Shown here piece by piece: positions 29,540 through 37,888 of a stretch of DNA of 37,890 bases; position 1 is the stretch's first letter; each line of letters starts with the position of its first letter. The stretch comes from Trichomonas tenax. Lineage: Eukaryota; Parabasalia; Trichomonadida; Trichomonadidae. The stretch covers positions 1 to 37,890 of the forward strand of contig JALKBU010000474.1 of the NCBI GenBank assembly GCA_023091735.1, given 5' to 3'. The notes beneath the pieces are model-generated. The model searched no databases and had not been told where the DNA came from. It was given only the letters and a program-made list of their open reading frames with translations. The translations under genes were made by a program, and so were the position numbers.

Positions 29540-31020
29540 ATTTTTCTTTTATAGCAATTTTCTAATTCAAAAACAATGATTATACCACTAAACATTAAAG
29601 TGCAATTCTTAAAAAATAATAGGTTACTCATTGTTATCAGTCTTATCCTGGGCCTTGTTTTGTCAATTTTCTTGTCTTTTTATACTTGTCCAATATTTTG
29701 ATTATAAATATAACTTTTTGATTTTAAACTATTTTTCGAAACAAAAGATCGAAATGCTTGCAATATTTATAAATATTAAATCTGAAACACAAGAAAAAAG
29801 GTTGATTTGTGATTAATTGTTTTGGATAAAATTATTATGCAGTTGTTAATTAACATAATTAGAAACTAAATTATATATGTCATCATTCAAGAATTGAAAA
29901 AGGCCTTTTCACTCCATTCCTCCCAATTTTTTTTCGATAAAATTTATATGGTGTATTCCATGTGGCATAGGGAATATACCCCATTAAGAACTAAGCTTGG
30001 TGAACCTAAGTTCTCAAGATTTTAAAATTGAAAAAATTATCATATATCTGATTCCAAAACTGACTTTACATGACAAATATGGCATAACGGTTAGGATCAT
30101 ATTGACAAAACCAATGCTAGGTTTGAATCAGTTCTGATAATATTTTTAACTTTTTTTATAAACATCATGCATTTTATGAATATGCATTATTATTCTAGTT
30201 AATGTATGGACACACATGCATTTACATTGTTCAGGAGCATTGTTTTCTTCCATCCAAACAAGCCTAACCCAATAAATAAAATCAAATTATTGGAAGTTCA
30301 TTGATGAATTAACTGATATTTTGCTAATGCTTATGTACAAAATGAAGCCTTCAATAGTTCTCGATGTCTTCTATTAATATAATTCGAATGAAAGAAAAAT
30401 TTATTCGACGTGAAAATTGATCAATTTCTGGGGGATCCTATAGTATTCATAATGTCATAATTCATAGCAATGTACAGAAATATAACCCAAATGTATTCCA
30501 TGAATAACAGAGGTAAATATAATATCTAAACAAAAATATATTAACTTTTTGCTAACAATGAAAATATTTGGCGGAAATTATTGATTTCGATTCATATAAG
30601 TGTGCAATTTCAACGAAACTAAAATAGCAAACAAATAATATTATGATGAATGATTTTGTCACTTTTATATCTTTGACAAAGACGTTAATTTTTTGACATA
30701 CATCAAGTGCTCAGCCCACAACATGCATACACTAAGCCAATTATCGTGGGAGCTATGTATCGTATCTCGATACTCAATAGATAGAAAAATCTGTAAAATT
30801 TCTTAAATTTCCGAAATTTCATCTTCATTATACCTATTTCTTCATTGATACAATCAATTAATGTTGAGTATATTACTGCACATCAATAATGGATGTATAT
30901 ATTTTTAGACAACATCGTATATATAGTTAAAATTAGTTAAATCTAATTTGTATCTCCAAAAGTTAGGTTGCTGCAGCATTTATATTACAGCTACAGGTTC
31001 ATGTCTATATTAGCACTATA
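29540..31020. other. Long non-coding region with hairpins and one tRNA-like fragment
   Basis: No coding frame of any quality. Visible structure: a 10-bp hairpin (29950-29980), a second stem 29987-30014, an A-box-like/B-box-like pair spaced as in a tRNA at 30081-30130 followed by a T run, a TACATGAC element (30067-30074), and a pair of short hairpins at 30715-30773. The remainder is A+T-rich and unassigned. Confidence 0.5.
29950..29980. repeat. 10-bp hairpin
   Basis: GGTGTATTCC (29950-29959) pairs with GGAATATACC (29971-29980), nine Watson-Crick pairs and one G-U, across an 11-nt loop. A second stem, AGAACT (29987-29992) with AGTTCT (30009-30014), follows after 6 nt. Tandem stems in non-coding DNA may mark a small RNA or a transposon end. 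Confidence 0.45.
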
Positions 31021-31147
31021 CTTACGAAAGATAGCACCGCTGGCGCCTTAGTGTGTCGCGGATGCTTTTGTCTCTCGCTGTTGAGACATTCTTGATTCGA
31101 GAACGAGATTGCTTCGAAGGAATCTCACGTCAACATGTTCGAATTTC

Positions 31148-31240
31148 GACTCTGAAAGGCAAAATCATGGACTGGATTGCTAATCCAACGAAGCACTATG
31201 ATAAGGCCCAAGCCAATCCATAGTCGAGCCTTCCAGAGTC
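31148..31240 (+). other. tRNA-Ser(GCU)-like relic inside a G+C-rich island
   Basis: GACTCTGAAAGGC (31148-31160) and GCCTTCCAGAGTC (31228-31240) form a 13-bp stem with one mismatch. Twenty-five nt in, TGGA-TTGCTAA-TCCA (31173-31187) is a good anticodon arm with anticodon GCU. The 93-nt span suits a long-variable-arm tRNA-Ser. D and T arms do not fold, and TAGTCGAGCC is only a poor B box. I read it as a degraded tRNA, or as a structured RNA of another kind. The island begins near 31030 and holds two more stems (31069-31088 and 31105-31126). Confidence 0.35.
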
Positions 31241-31339
31241 AATCATAGCAAATGTTTTCACATATTTTGAAGAACATTGATAATGAGAAAGATAATTTAG
31301 TGATTCAAAATGTTGTAATAATTTTGAGAGTAAAAAAAA

Positions 31340-31415
31340 TCGACACGATCTTGTTTCGAACTCGATGCCTTGACATATCAGACAAAATATATACCATTGA
31401 ATTATTTGAGGGCAA
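31340..31415 (-). other. Degraded tRNA-like sequence with pol III-type terminator
   Basis: On the minus strand a D-arm-like AATTCAATGGTATATA is followed by a possible anticodon arm and by GAGTTCGAAAC, a good B box. An eight-T run (31339-31332) then forms an ideal pol III terminator. The acceptor and T stems do not pair, so it is at most a pseudo-tRNA. Confidence 0.3.
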
Positions 31416-31521
31416 AGTTTCGCTGCCAACGGAGCGTTAGAATTTAGTTGGAGTACCTTTTATATCAGCATATATATAGACAAAGTTTCTAACGAGGAAG
31501 AAGCGAAAAAGTAATTAAATT

Positions 31522-31549
31522 TACATGTCATAAATAATATTTACATGAC
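31522..31549. promoter_or_regulatory. Tandem TACATGNC elements upstream of the LC8 gene
   Basis: TACATGTC (31522-31529) and TACATGAC (31542-31549) lie 20 bp apart in the same direction, 155-185 bp before the LC8 start. They belong to the recurring element described under findings. Confidence 0.4.
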
Positions 31550-31692
31550 GAATCTTGTTATGATTGTCAAGAGTGATCTGTCTAATTTTTTCGGATTTTG
31601 AAACACTACAAAAAGTAGAATTCTGGCACCGAATCTCGTGGTTTTAGAAAAGTTTGTTCGTTTAAAAAAACGAAATAACGTATATTCTGATT

Positions 31693-31699
31693 TCACTTT
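31693..31699 (+). promoter_or_regulatory. TCA-type initiator of the LC8 gene
   Basis: TCACTTT matches the trichomonad initiator exactly. With A31695 as first base the leader is 11 nt before the ATG at 31706. Confidence 0.7.
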
Positions 31700-31705
31700 T
31701 ATTGA

Positions 31706-31978
31706 ATGACTCAAGACAAGCGCGCTGTTGTCAAGAACGTCGATATGTCCGATGAAATGCAGCAGAAGGCCATCGACACAGCCATCCAGGCCCTCGATTC
31801 CTTCAACATTGAGAAAGATATCGCTTCCTACATCAAGAAAGAGTTCGACAAGACATACAACCCAACATGGCACTGCGTCGTCGGACGCTCGTTCGGTTCC
31901 TTCGTCACCCACGAGACTAAGCATTTCATCTACTTCTATATTGGGCAGGTTGCCGTTCAACTCTGGAAGTGCGGATGA
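31706..31978 (+). CDS. Dynein light chain LC8 (DYNLL)
   Basis: The 90-residue protein covers the whole LC8 family. [20 protein letters not shown] starts the first helix, [20 protein letters not shown] the second, and [20 protein letters not shown] contains the strand that swaps in the dimer and forms the peptide groove. [10 protein letters not shown] ends it. LC8 is a dimeric hub in the dynein tail and in flagellar arms that binds short linear motifs of many partners. Codon use is strongly C-ending, matching high expression. It is flanked by long non-coding DNA on both sides. Confidence 0.95.
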   Translation: MTQDKRAVVKNVDMSDEMQQKAIDTAIQALDSFNIEKDIASYIKKEFDKTYNPTWHCVVGRSFGSFVTHETKHFIYFYIGQVAVQLWKCG

Positions 31979-32517
31979 TTTAGTTAGTTTTAGTAAACAT
32001 TATTTTGGTTATTTTATTTTTGTACATGGGACCCTCTTTTTTCGAATCTAAAAAAAGATATTAAATATTTCATCACTCGACCAAATAAAACATGGCTTCT
32101 CTAGCTATTGGAACTTATCATACTCATTAATGGTTCTTTAATCTTCATTTCCATAGCCAGTTATTCCAATTTGCTGGAAATTTATAAAATCTTCAATATC
32201 AATTTCGGACCTTCTCTATAAGATAAAATATCTGCAACAGTAATTTTGTGAAAGTTTCTCATATCAACATTCTTCAATTTAATAAATTATTTAAATGTTC
32301 AAATTTATTGAATAAAATTTTTATTAGTATTTCTATTTATTACCAATGCCTAGTTTGCATATATGTTTTGTATTGTTTCTATGTCTAAATGATAGTAATA
32401 AAATGATATTTCTAAATATATAAGATAATATTCTAATATTTACAAACATAATAATATATAAAACAAGCGTAATAGATTATATAAGAAGAATTAATATAAT
32501 ATATGATATAAAATTGT
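31979..32517. other. Intergenic, nothing recognised
   Basis: A+T-rich DNA between the LC8 stop and the 3' end of the convergent karyopherin gene. No frame, RNA gene or repeat is apparent. Confidence 0.5.
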
Positions 32518-34950
32518 CTATTGTAAGGATCCAAAGGCTGATTCAAAACGATGAATGGCTAATTCTTTGTTTGTATTGAACCAAGGCCATTGCATTCGAT
32601 TCTCTTCATAGATGTCATCACCAAACTCTAAACTGCATTCAATTAAATCTTTTGCAGCCATGAAAACTTTTTGAATTTCTTTTTGAGTGAGAATTTGCTT
32701 CATGGAGACTGCTACTTCGAAAAATGGAACAACTTGCATGATTTGAAAGGTCCAAGCATCGAAAATACTTTGTCTGATGTCTGTTTGAAGAATTTCTGGA
32801 AAAATAATCAAAATTGCTGAAATAAAAAGTGTGCAGTCTTTCAGCATATCATGTTCAATAAGCGAAACAACTAAATGAACTGTGTTTTCCTTTGAATACA
32901 GTTGAAAATAGTTTGATCCGAGATTTAACATAAAAGAAGCAATAATTTCTGTTGCAGTTGATACTGGTCCGACATCGCTTTGTGAGCTTCCGAGAATTTC
33001 ATATGCTTTTGTAAGAAAATCTGTTATTTTTACGCATTCTTTTCCAATTCGATGAGTGAAATTGATTAATGACTGTGAAAATTCTGCAATAAGAATTTTA
33101 CAGCCTTCACTTTCCAATATTCCGATTATTACTACAATTAATTCATAACATTTTTGAGAATTGTTTTGATCAATGCAACTGAACAAAGATTCAGTGATAG
33201 AGAATATTGAATCCAATGCATTGGACTGAATATAACTTGTTACAATGTGATTAATATAATCGATCATTGTTGAAATAAAATCTGAATTATTTTCATTATA
33301 TTTTGTGATAAGTCCAATGGTTGAAGATAAAAGGATCGATGCATTCCATTTCTCATTAGATATTGATGTCTCTAAAAGCTGAGTAAAGTGATTGAAAATA
33401 TCTCCAAATCCTTCAGCGCATATAACCGCTGGGAAGATTTTAATGAGATTTTTGCATGATGAAAGAGTTGTATCAGATTCTTTCTCGAAATAATTCTGTA
33501 ATAATAACCCTAATATGTTAATTATGCTTAATTCTGATGAAATCACTGATTTTTCTTCTTCAGTTAGATTAGCAATGATGTATGGAACTGCATTCAATGC
33601 AAAACATCGCACTTCTTCAGGTGTATTTGGTTCTAATGATTCATTTAACACAGCAGCAACGAATTCATTTGGAAATTTGAATTGTTTCTGATGCTGTGAC
33701 TGCCTGACTTCAGAAATGAAGATATAAGCTGCATTATGAGCTTGTGATGAATCTGATGATAAAAAGTTTTCTAATATTGGGAGTAATTGTTCTATTGATT
33801 CGTATTCAACGTATTGAGATGATTTGCTTAGGAACCACATTGCAATTATCAATAATCTCATTCTTTCTCCTGAAAAAGTTGACATTAATTGGATTATGTT
33901 TTGTGCTATGACTGTAAAATCGTATTTTTTGAATATCTTTCCTGCTATTGATGATGATGCAGTCACTGGATCACTCCAATTCTTAGTAAATGTGTTTTCT
34001 GAGAATGAAAATAATGAATATCCATAGAAATTCTCATCAATCTGTAACAAATATTGATCTAATACAGGAAAATAAATTGATTCTAAAAAGAATTGAAAGA
34101 ATTCATCTGTTATTAATGATCTTAGATTATCATCCTCAAAAAATATATAAATTGGATAATATAATGGACAAATCATATGAAAAATACCGAATATTCCTAA
34201 TACATGCTGTGAAAACTCATGTATATCAATGATTATAGGGAATTTCATTTGCAATAATGATGATAACATCGACATTTTGGAATAAAACTGTTCGTCAGGA
34301 AATAAGGTTTTGTCTGTTATGTTAATTGTCAGTGATATATCTGTCAATGCCTTTAATATATCTGGATTTGTAAAAGCATCTAAATCTTTGATGAACAGAC
34401 AGCTCTCGAATATCAAATGTGACAAATAGTTGATTATCGGGTGTTGCGTTTGATAAACTGATAAAACTAAAGGAAATATTTGTTCAATGAAGGGAGTGAA
34501 GAATGGATCTTTCAAAGTATTAGAAAACATCGAAGAAAACGAAGCTGCGAGATACAGACATGGAAAAACATGGTCTTCATTAAAGTTTTGAACCATATTT
34601 TCAAAAATGTAGCTTTTGTTAATGTGAATGATAAAAATATCCGCGAGTCTTTGGTATATTCTTATGAAATCTATCGAATCATTGATGATTTGGGAGATTA
34701 TCTGGAAATCGTAAACCAGACCATATTCACGAATGAATTTTGTAATGTAAAATATTGCTGATCTTCTTATGTTTATGTTGTAGGCCTGATTTAGAGAGAT
34801 ATTGGCGAAAGCTGAAAAATATTCTTGATTTTTTTCCATATTGTCGATTAATCGCTCTGCTTCGTGGACATCAGCATCCCCACTGTGAACATCAAATGTC
34901 TGTTGAATCAGATTCACTATAATCCGTTCAACTTCTCCTTCATCACTCAT
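32518..34950 (-). CDS. Importin-beta family receptor, importin-7/8-like
   Basis: The protein has 810 residues from MSDEGEVERIIVNLIQQTFD; the upstream TTG-initiated extension to 34959 is not used. HEAERLIDNMEKNQEYFSAF and INIRRSAIFYITKFIREY make a standard IBN_N domain, the Ran-binding N-terminus of karyopherins. The remaining helices form a HEAT solenoid with acidic stretches. The arrangement is closest to importin-7/8 or CAS-like receptors, though it is shorter than their ~1,040 residues. It carries nuclear cargo; which cargo cannot be told. It is not a close copy of the receptor at 23466-25991. Confidence 0.75.
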   Translation of the reverse strand: MSDEGEVERIIVNLIQQTFDVHSGDADVHEAERLIDNMEKNQEYFSAFANISLNQAYNINIRRSAIFYITKFIREYGLVYDFQIISQIINDSIDFIRIYQRLADIFIIHINKSYIFENMVQNFNEDHVFPCLYLAASFSSMFSNTLKDPFFTPFIEQIFPLVLSVYQTQHPIINYLSHLIFESCLFIKDLDAFTNPDILKALTDISLTINITDKTLFPDEQFYSKMSMLSSLLQMKFPIIIDIHEFSQHVLGIFGIFHMICPLYYPIYIFFEDDNLRSLITDEFFQFFLESIYFPVLDQYLLQIDENFYGYSLFSFSENTFTKNWSDPVTASSSIAGKIFKKYDFTVIAQNIIQLMSTFSGERMRLLIIAMWFLSKSSQYVEYESIEQLLPILENFLSSDSSQAHNAAYIFISEVRQSQHQKQFKFPNEFVAAVLNESLEPNTPEEVRCFALNAVPYIIANLTEEEKSVISSELSIINILGLLLQNYFEKESDTTLSSCKNLIKIFPAVICAEGFGDIFNHFTQLLETSISNEKWNASILLSSTIGLITKYNENNSDFISTMIDYINHIVTSYIQSNALDSIFSITESLFSCIDQNNSQKCYELIVVIIGILESEGCKILIAEFSQSLINFTHRIGKECVKITDFLTKAYEILGSSQSDVGPVSTATEIIASFMLNLGSNYFQLYSKENTVHLVVSLIEHDMLKDCTLFISAILIIFPEILQTDIRQSIFDAWTFQIMQVVPFFEVAVSMKQILTQKEIQKVFMAAKDLIECSLEFGDDIYEENRMQWPWFNTNKELAIHRFESAFGSLQ

Positions 34951-35339
34951 TATATTCAAAATTTTAAACTAATTATTAAAACTTTTTCCTCTTCATTTTT
35001 TTTTCCTATTTCATCTTAGCAAAATGATGACATTGGAATTTCATGACTTTTTTAAAGAATAAAAAATTAAACTTTTATTAAAATATAAAAGAATATATCT
35101 TAGGTGTAACATAGGGTATCTGTTTTCTTAATAAGGAGTGCTGCAAATGAAGATAGATTGCATTTTTGTAATATGGAATCTATTAGTGAACAAGCACGAT
35201 AGGAGTGGGGTATACCATCTTAATGGACACGGTAGGAGGTCAGGATATCGGACTTTGAGCTTGATATCAAGTTTATTTTGACAATTTTTAGTGGTTGAAT
35301 TTGCACGATGACAATTAGTCTGAGTGTGGATTTTCATCT
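34951..35339. other. Junction between host DNA and element-derived DNA
   Basis: The first 150 bp are A+T-rich 5' flank of the karyopherin gene. From ~35190 base composition changes (GGAGTGGGGTATACC, GGTAGGAGGTCAGGATATCG), and at 35340 similarity to the tail-fibre gene begins abruptly. A 69-codon minus-strand frame here (35128-35337) has no recognisable motif. The source of this G+C-richer 150 bp is unknown. Confidence 0.4.
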
Positions 35340-35811
35340 CGAAATACCCCGATGATCACGACACTGAATTTTTAGAAGAAACACAAGAACAGACAAATAT
35401 AAAAGTGGGTAAAATATATACTCAGGAAATAAATATTAATGATAAAGACTTAATGTCAGAAGTAAATAATAAGGCAAATGTCAACCATGAACATCAAAAT
35501 ATTGAACGCTTAACGGTTCATGAAATTAAGGGATTTATGAAAGAAGGAAGAGAAGGTAAAACAATTAAAAATGAAGATGGAACGGAAACTATTATACCAC
35601 CAGAACCTCCTACATATGTTATTCCTCAATTCACTGATGGATTACAGACAAAGGCGATACTAATTAAAAACAATGATGGGATAATTGATGTTCAACAGTC
35701 ATTAAGTAATAAAGCAGATAAAGTAATTACCGATACCTTAACTTCAAATTTAGCGAATGTCATGAATGCACTGAATGATAAAGCCGACAAGGAATAATTA
35801 GATTATAACAC
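35340..35811 (+). pseudogene. Inverted partial copy of the tail-fibre-like gene
   Basis: These 472 bp match 37269-37740 on the opposite strand without any insertion or deletion, with about 18 differences by eye (~96%). They encode the N-terminal part of the fibre, from KYPDDHDTEF to LNDKADKE. A CAA codon of the intact copy is TAA here (35795-35797). Both ends of the homology are abrupt, there is no start codon, and the rest of the gene is missing. Confidence 0.85.
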
Positions 35812-35824
35812 AGTTAGTAATTAT

Positions 35825-35867
35825 ATGTTCGCATCCGTCACGACTGCGCCGTGACTTCTCCGAACAT
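35825..35867. repeat. Nested G+C-rich hairpin
   Basis: ATGTTCG (35825-35831) pairs with CGAACAT (35861-35867), and inside it GTCACG (35837-35842) with CGTGAC (35850-35855), around loop ACTGCGC. It begins 14 bp after the end of the duplicated gene fragment. It may be a terminator, a recombination site or a remnant of an element end. Confidence 0.6.
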
Positions 35868-35990
35868 CTATTTAAATATATTTACGACAGAGTTAATTTT
35901 ACAAGTTAGGTCCCCCCTATATAGAAAATAAATTTTTGAATTACTTACAAATTAACGTTAATTTTATTTTGGAATTCCTGACTTTATAAA

Positions 35991-36297
35991 ATGTATTCAG
36001 AAAAAATAATTTATGACAAACTAACTAACTAACTAAGAAAAGAAAGCGAAAGGATTTGTGGGGTAAGAAAATTGAAAAATAATTTTAGTGAAAATGTATT
36101 CAGTTTTGAAAATAATTTATGACTAACTAACTAACTAACTAAAAAAAGAAAGCGAAGGGCTTCGCCCACGCCCTAAAGGGCAAGGAAATGAGGGTAAGGA
36201 AATTTTGAAAAATAATTTTAGTGGTTATGAGAGAAATGTATTTAGAAATTAGAAAAAAATAATTTTAGTGGTTATGATAGAAAATTTATTTAGTTTT
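35991..36297. repeat. Two and a half tandem ~105-140 bp direct repeats with (CTAA)n
   Basis: Units begin ATGTATTCAG at 35991 and 36094, and a shorter one at 36236. Each full unit has an ATAATTTATGAC segment, four CTAA copies, an AAAGAAAGCGAA block and an AAAATAATTTTAGTG end. The second unit is ~30 bp longer because it contains a GC-rich twin palindrome. They lie directly behind the 3' end of the tail-fibre gene. Confidence 0.7.
36152..36181. repeat. GC-rich double hairpin in intergenic element DNA
   Basis: GCGAAG (36152-36157) pairs with CTTCGC (36160-36165); after CCAC, GCCCT (36170-36174) pairs with AGGGC (36177-36181). The neighbouring direct-repeat unit lacks it, reading GCGAAAGG straight into ATTTGTGGGG. 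It therefore looks like a small insertion. Structure and CCTAAAGG core are like 886-916. Confidence 0.7.
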
Positions 36298-37888
36298 AAT
36301 AAACCCTATACCACGTGTAAACAGTAATGTATGGAGGCATGTAATCAGTACCTGAACCAGTGTCGGCAGTGTTTCCGTAAACTGAATGAATGTGACTTCC
36401 TTCGTGATCATTGATTAAACCCGTATTATATTCTCTGGAATCTGATGTAATATCATAACGTGAAATTGTTTCTTTTCCTCCGTTACCACAACCATAATAA
36501 CCTCTATTACTTATTAAATGAGTATGAGCTCCTGCCAACGATGTTGTACCCGAAAAGTAATGATTGTGTGAAGGTAAGTTATCTACTGAAATCTTTTTAC
36601 TTCCTCCTGTTTCTCTTGATGAATTAGCGCAGTATAAGAAACGATCGACTATTGGCTCCCATTCACCAAAACCAAATATTTGAGCAGGATTTACGTTATT
36701 CATTGATGTGTAAATTGAACCAACAGGATAAATTGTCATTAATGTTTCATATTTAGAATTTAATACATCCTTCTTTAAATTCATTATTTCCCTATTGAAT
36801 GTTTTTAATAAATTCCAAACACTAGTTTCAGGATTAGTTGAAGGCGCATCTGTTCCTAATACCTGCTTAATTATTACATCATCAACTTTAATTTCATTTG
36901 CATTTATTGCTGTGTCGATTTCGTTTAATTTTTCGTTTAACCCATTAATATCTGTTATTTCGTGTGTATGTTCTTTATCTGCTTTATCATTTAATTTATT
37001 CTTAACATTAATGATTCCTTGTTCAATTCTTGACGATAATTCATGAATGTTATAAATCAAATCATCATTAACTTTTTGAACTTCTGTTTTGTCAGCTTTA
37101 GTTCGTAATGAGTTATTAATTGTTTGCATATCATTTTTAACTTCTGTTTTATCTGCTTTAGTATCAATTTTATTTAATGCTTCTGTTAAATCTAACGTCG
37201 ATGCTTTATCATTTAATTTATTGTTAACATCAATGATTCCTTGCTCAATTCTTGACGATAATTCATGAGTGTTATAATCTAATTGTTCTTTATCTGCTTT
37301 ATCATTCAGTGCATTCATGACATTCGCTAAATTTGAAGTTAAGGTATCGGTAATTACTTTATCTGCTTTATTACTTAATGACTGTTGAACATCAATTATC
37401 CCATCATTGTTTTTAATTAGTATCGCCTTTGTCTGTAATCCATCAGTGAATTGAGGAATAACATATGTAGGAGGTTCTGGTGGTATAATAGTTTCCGTTC
37501 CATCTTCATTTTTAATTATTTTACCTTCTCTTCCTTCTTTCATAAATCCCTTAATTTCATGAACCGTTAAGCGTTCGATGTTTTGATGTTCATGGTTGAC
37601 ATTTGCTTTATTATTTAATTCAGTCATTAAATCTTTATCATTAATATTTATTTCCTGTGTATATATTTTACCCACTTTTATATTTGTCTGTTCTGGTTCT
37701 TCTTCTAAAAATTCAGTGTCATGGTCATCGGGGTATTTCGTGAAAGATGTTAAATTATCATTGATTAAACATATCTGACGTAACAATTCAGCAACTGTGA
37801 ACGTAATAGTTAAATCATTATTTCTTTCTGTTCCTTCAAACGTTATATTATTATCTTTTATAACTTGATTTATATAATTTAATAACAC
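36296..37888 (-). CDS. Phage-type tail-fibre-like protein (5' end outside window)
   Basis: At least 530 residues are visible, and the frame continues past the right edge. The N-terminal half contains ~5 repeats of the tail-fibre type (LNDKADK, NKADKVI, RTKADKTEV, HELSSRIEQG), which form trimeric fibrous shafts. The last ~140 residues are a baseplate gp10/tail-collar C-terminal domain. It shows YPVGSIYTSMNNVNP, FGFGEWEPIVDRFLYCAN, TGGSKKISVDNLPSHNH, two further His-Thr-His/His-Ile-His turns and a final YMPPYITVYTWYRVY. In phages this domain binds receptors. In a trichomonad setting the likely carrier is a Maverick/Polinton-like virus, but no polymerase, integrase or capsid gene is in the window to prove this. 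Codon use is A/T-ending, unlike the LC8 or RasGAP genes. Confidence 0.85.
   Translation of the reverse strand: MLLNYINQVIKDNNITFEGTERNNDLTITFTVAELLRQICLINDNLTSFTKYPDDHDTEFLEEEPEQTNIKVGKIYTQEININDKDLMTELNNKANVNHEHQNIERLTVHEIKGFMKEGREGKIIKNEDGTETIIPPEPPTYVIPQFTDGLQTKAILIKNNDGIIDVQQSLSNKADKVITDTLTSNLANVMNALNDKADKEQLDYNTHELSSRIEQGIIDVNNKLNDKASTLDLTEALNKIDTKADKTEVKNDMQTINNSLRTKADKTEVQKVNDDLIYNIHELSSRIEQGIINVKNKLNDKADKEHTHEITDINGLNEKLNEIDTAINANEIKVDDVIIKQVLGTDAPSTNPETSVWNLLKTFNREIMNLKKDVLNSKYETLMTIYPVGSIYTSMNNVNPAQIFGFGEWEPIVDRFLYCANSSRETGGSKKISVDNLPSHNHYFSGTTSLAGAHTHLISNRGYYGCGNGGKETISRYDITSDSREYNTGLINDHEGSHIHSVYGNTADTGSGTDYMPPYITVYTWYRVY
37269..37740. repeat. Second arm of the 472-bp inverted duplication
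   Basis: Reverse complement of 35340-35811, lying inside the intact tail-fibre gene. The arms are separated by 1,457 bp. Equal arm lengths and high identity point to a recent event or to two related element copies in opposite orientation. Confidence 0.85.

Noticed and set aside
29443..29631. Minus-strand open frame of 62 codons
   Set aside because: It is the antisense reading of tRNA-Arg(CCU); the GGTRTHSLILRR-type peptide is a common artefact of tRNA genes.
31148..31240. Functional tRNA-Ser
   Set aside because: Acceptor and anticodon arms are plausible but D and T arms do not pair and the B box is poor.
35128..35337. 69-codon minus-strand open frame beside the fibre fragment
   Set aside because: Composition is odd but no family, start context or partner could be seen.
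36015..36145. Repeated ACTAAC motifs taken as intron branch points
   Set aside because: They are part of a (CTAA)n microsatellite without the following ACACAG.
35991..36297. CRISPR-like array
   Set aside because: Units are directly adjacent without unique spacers of constant size, and the context is eukaryotic.
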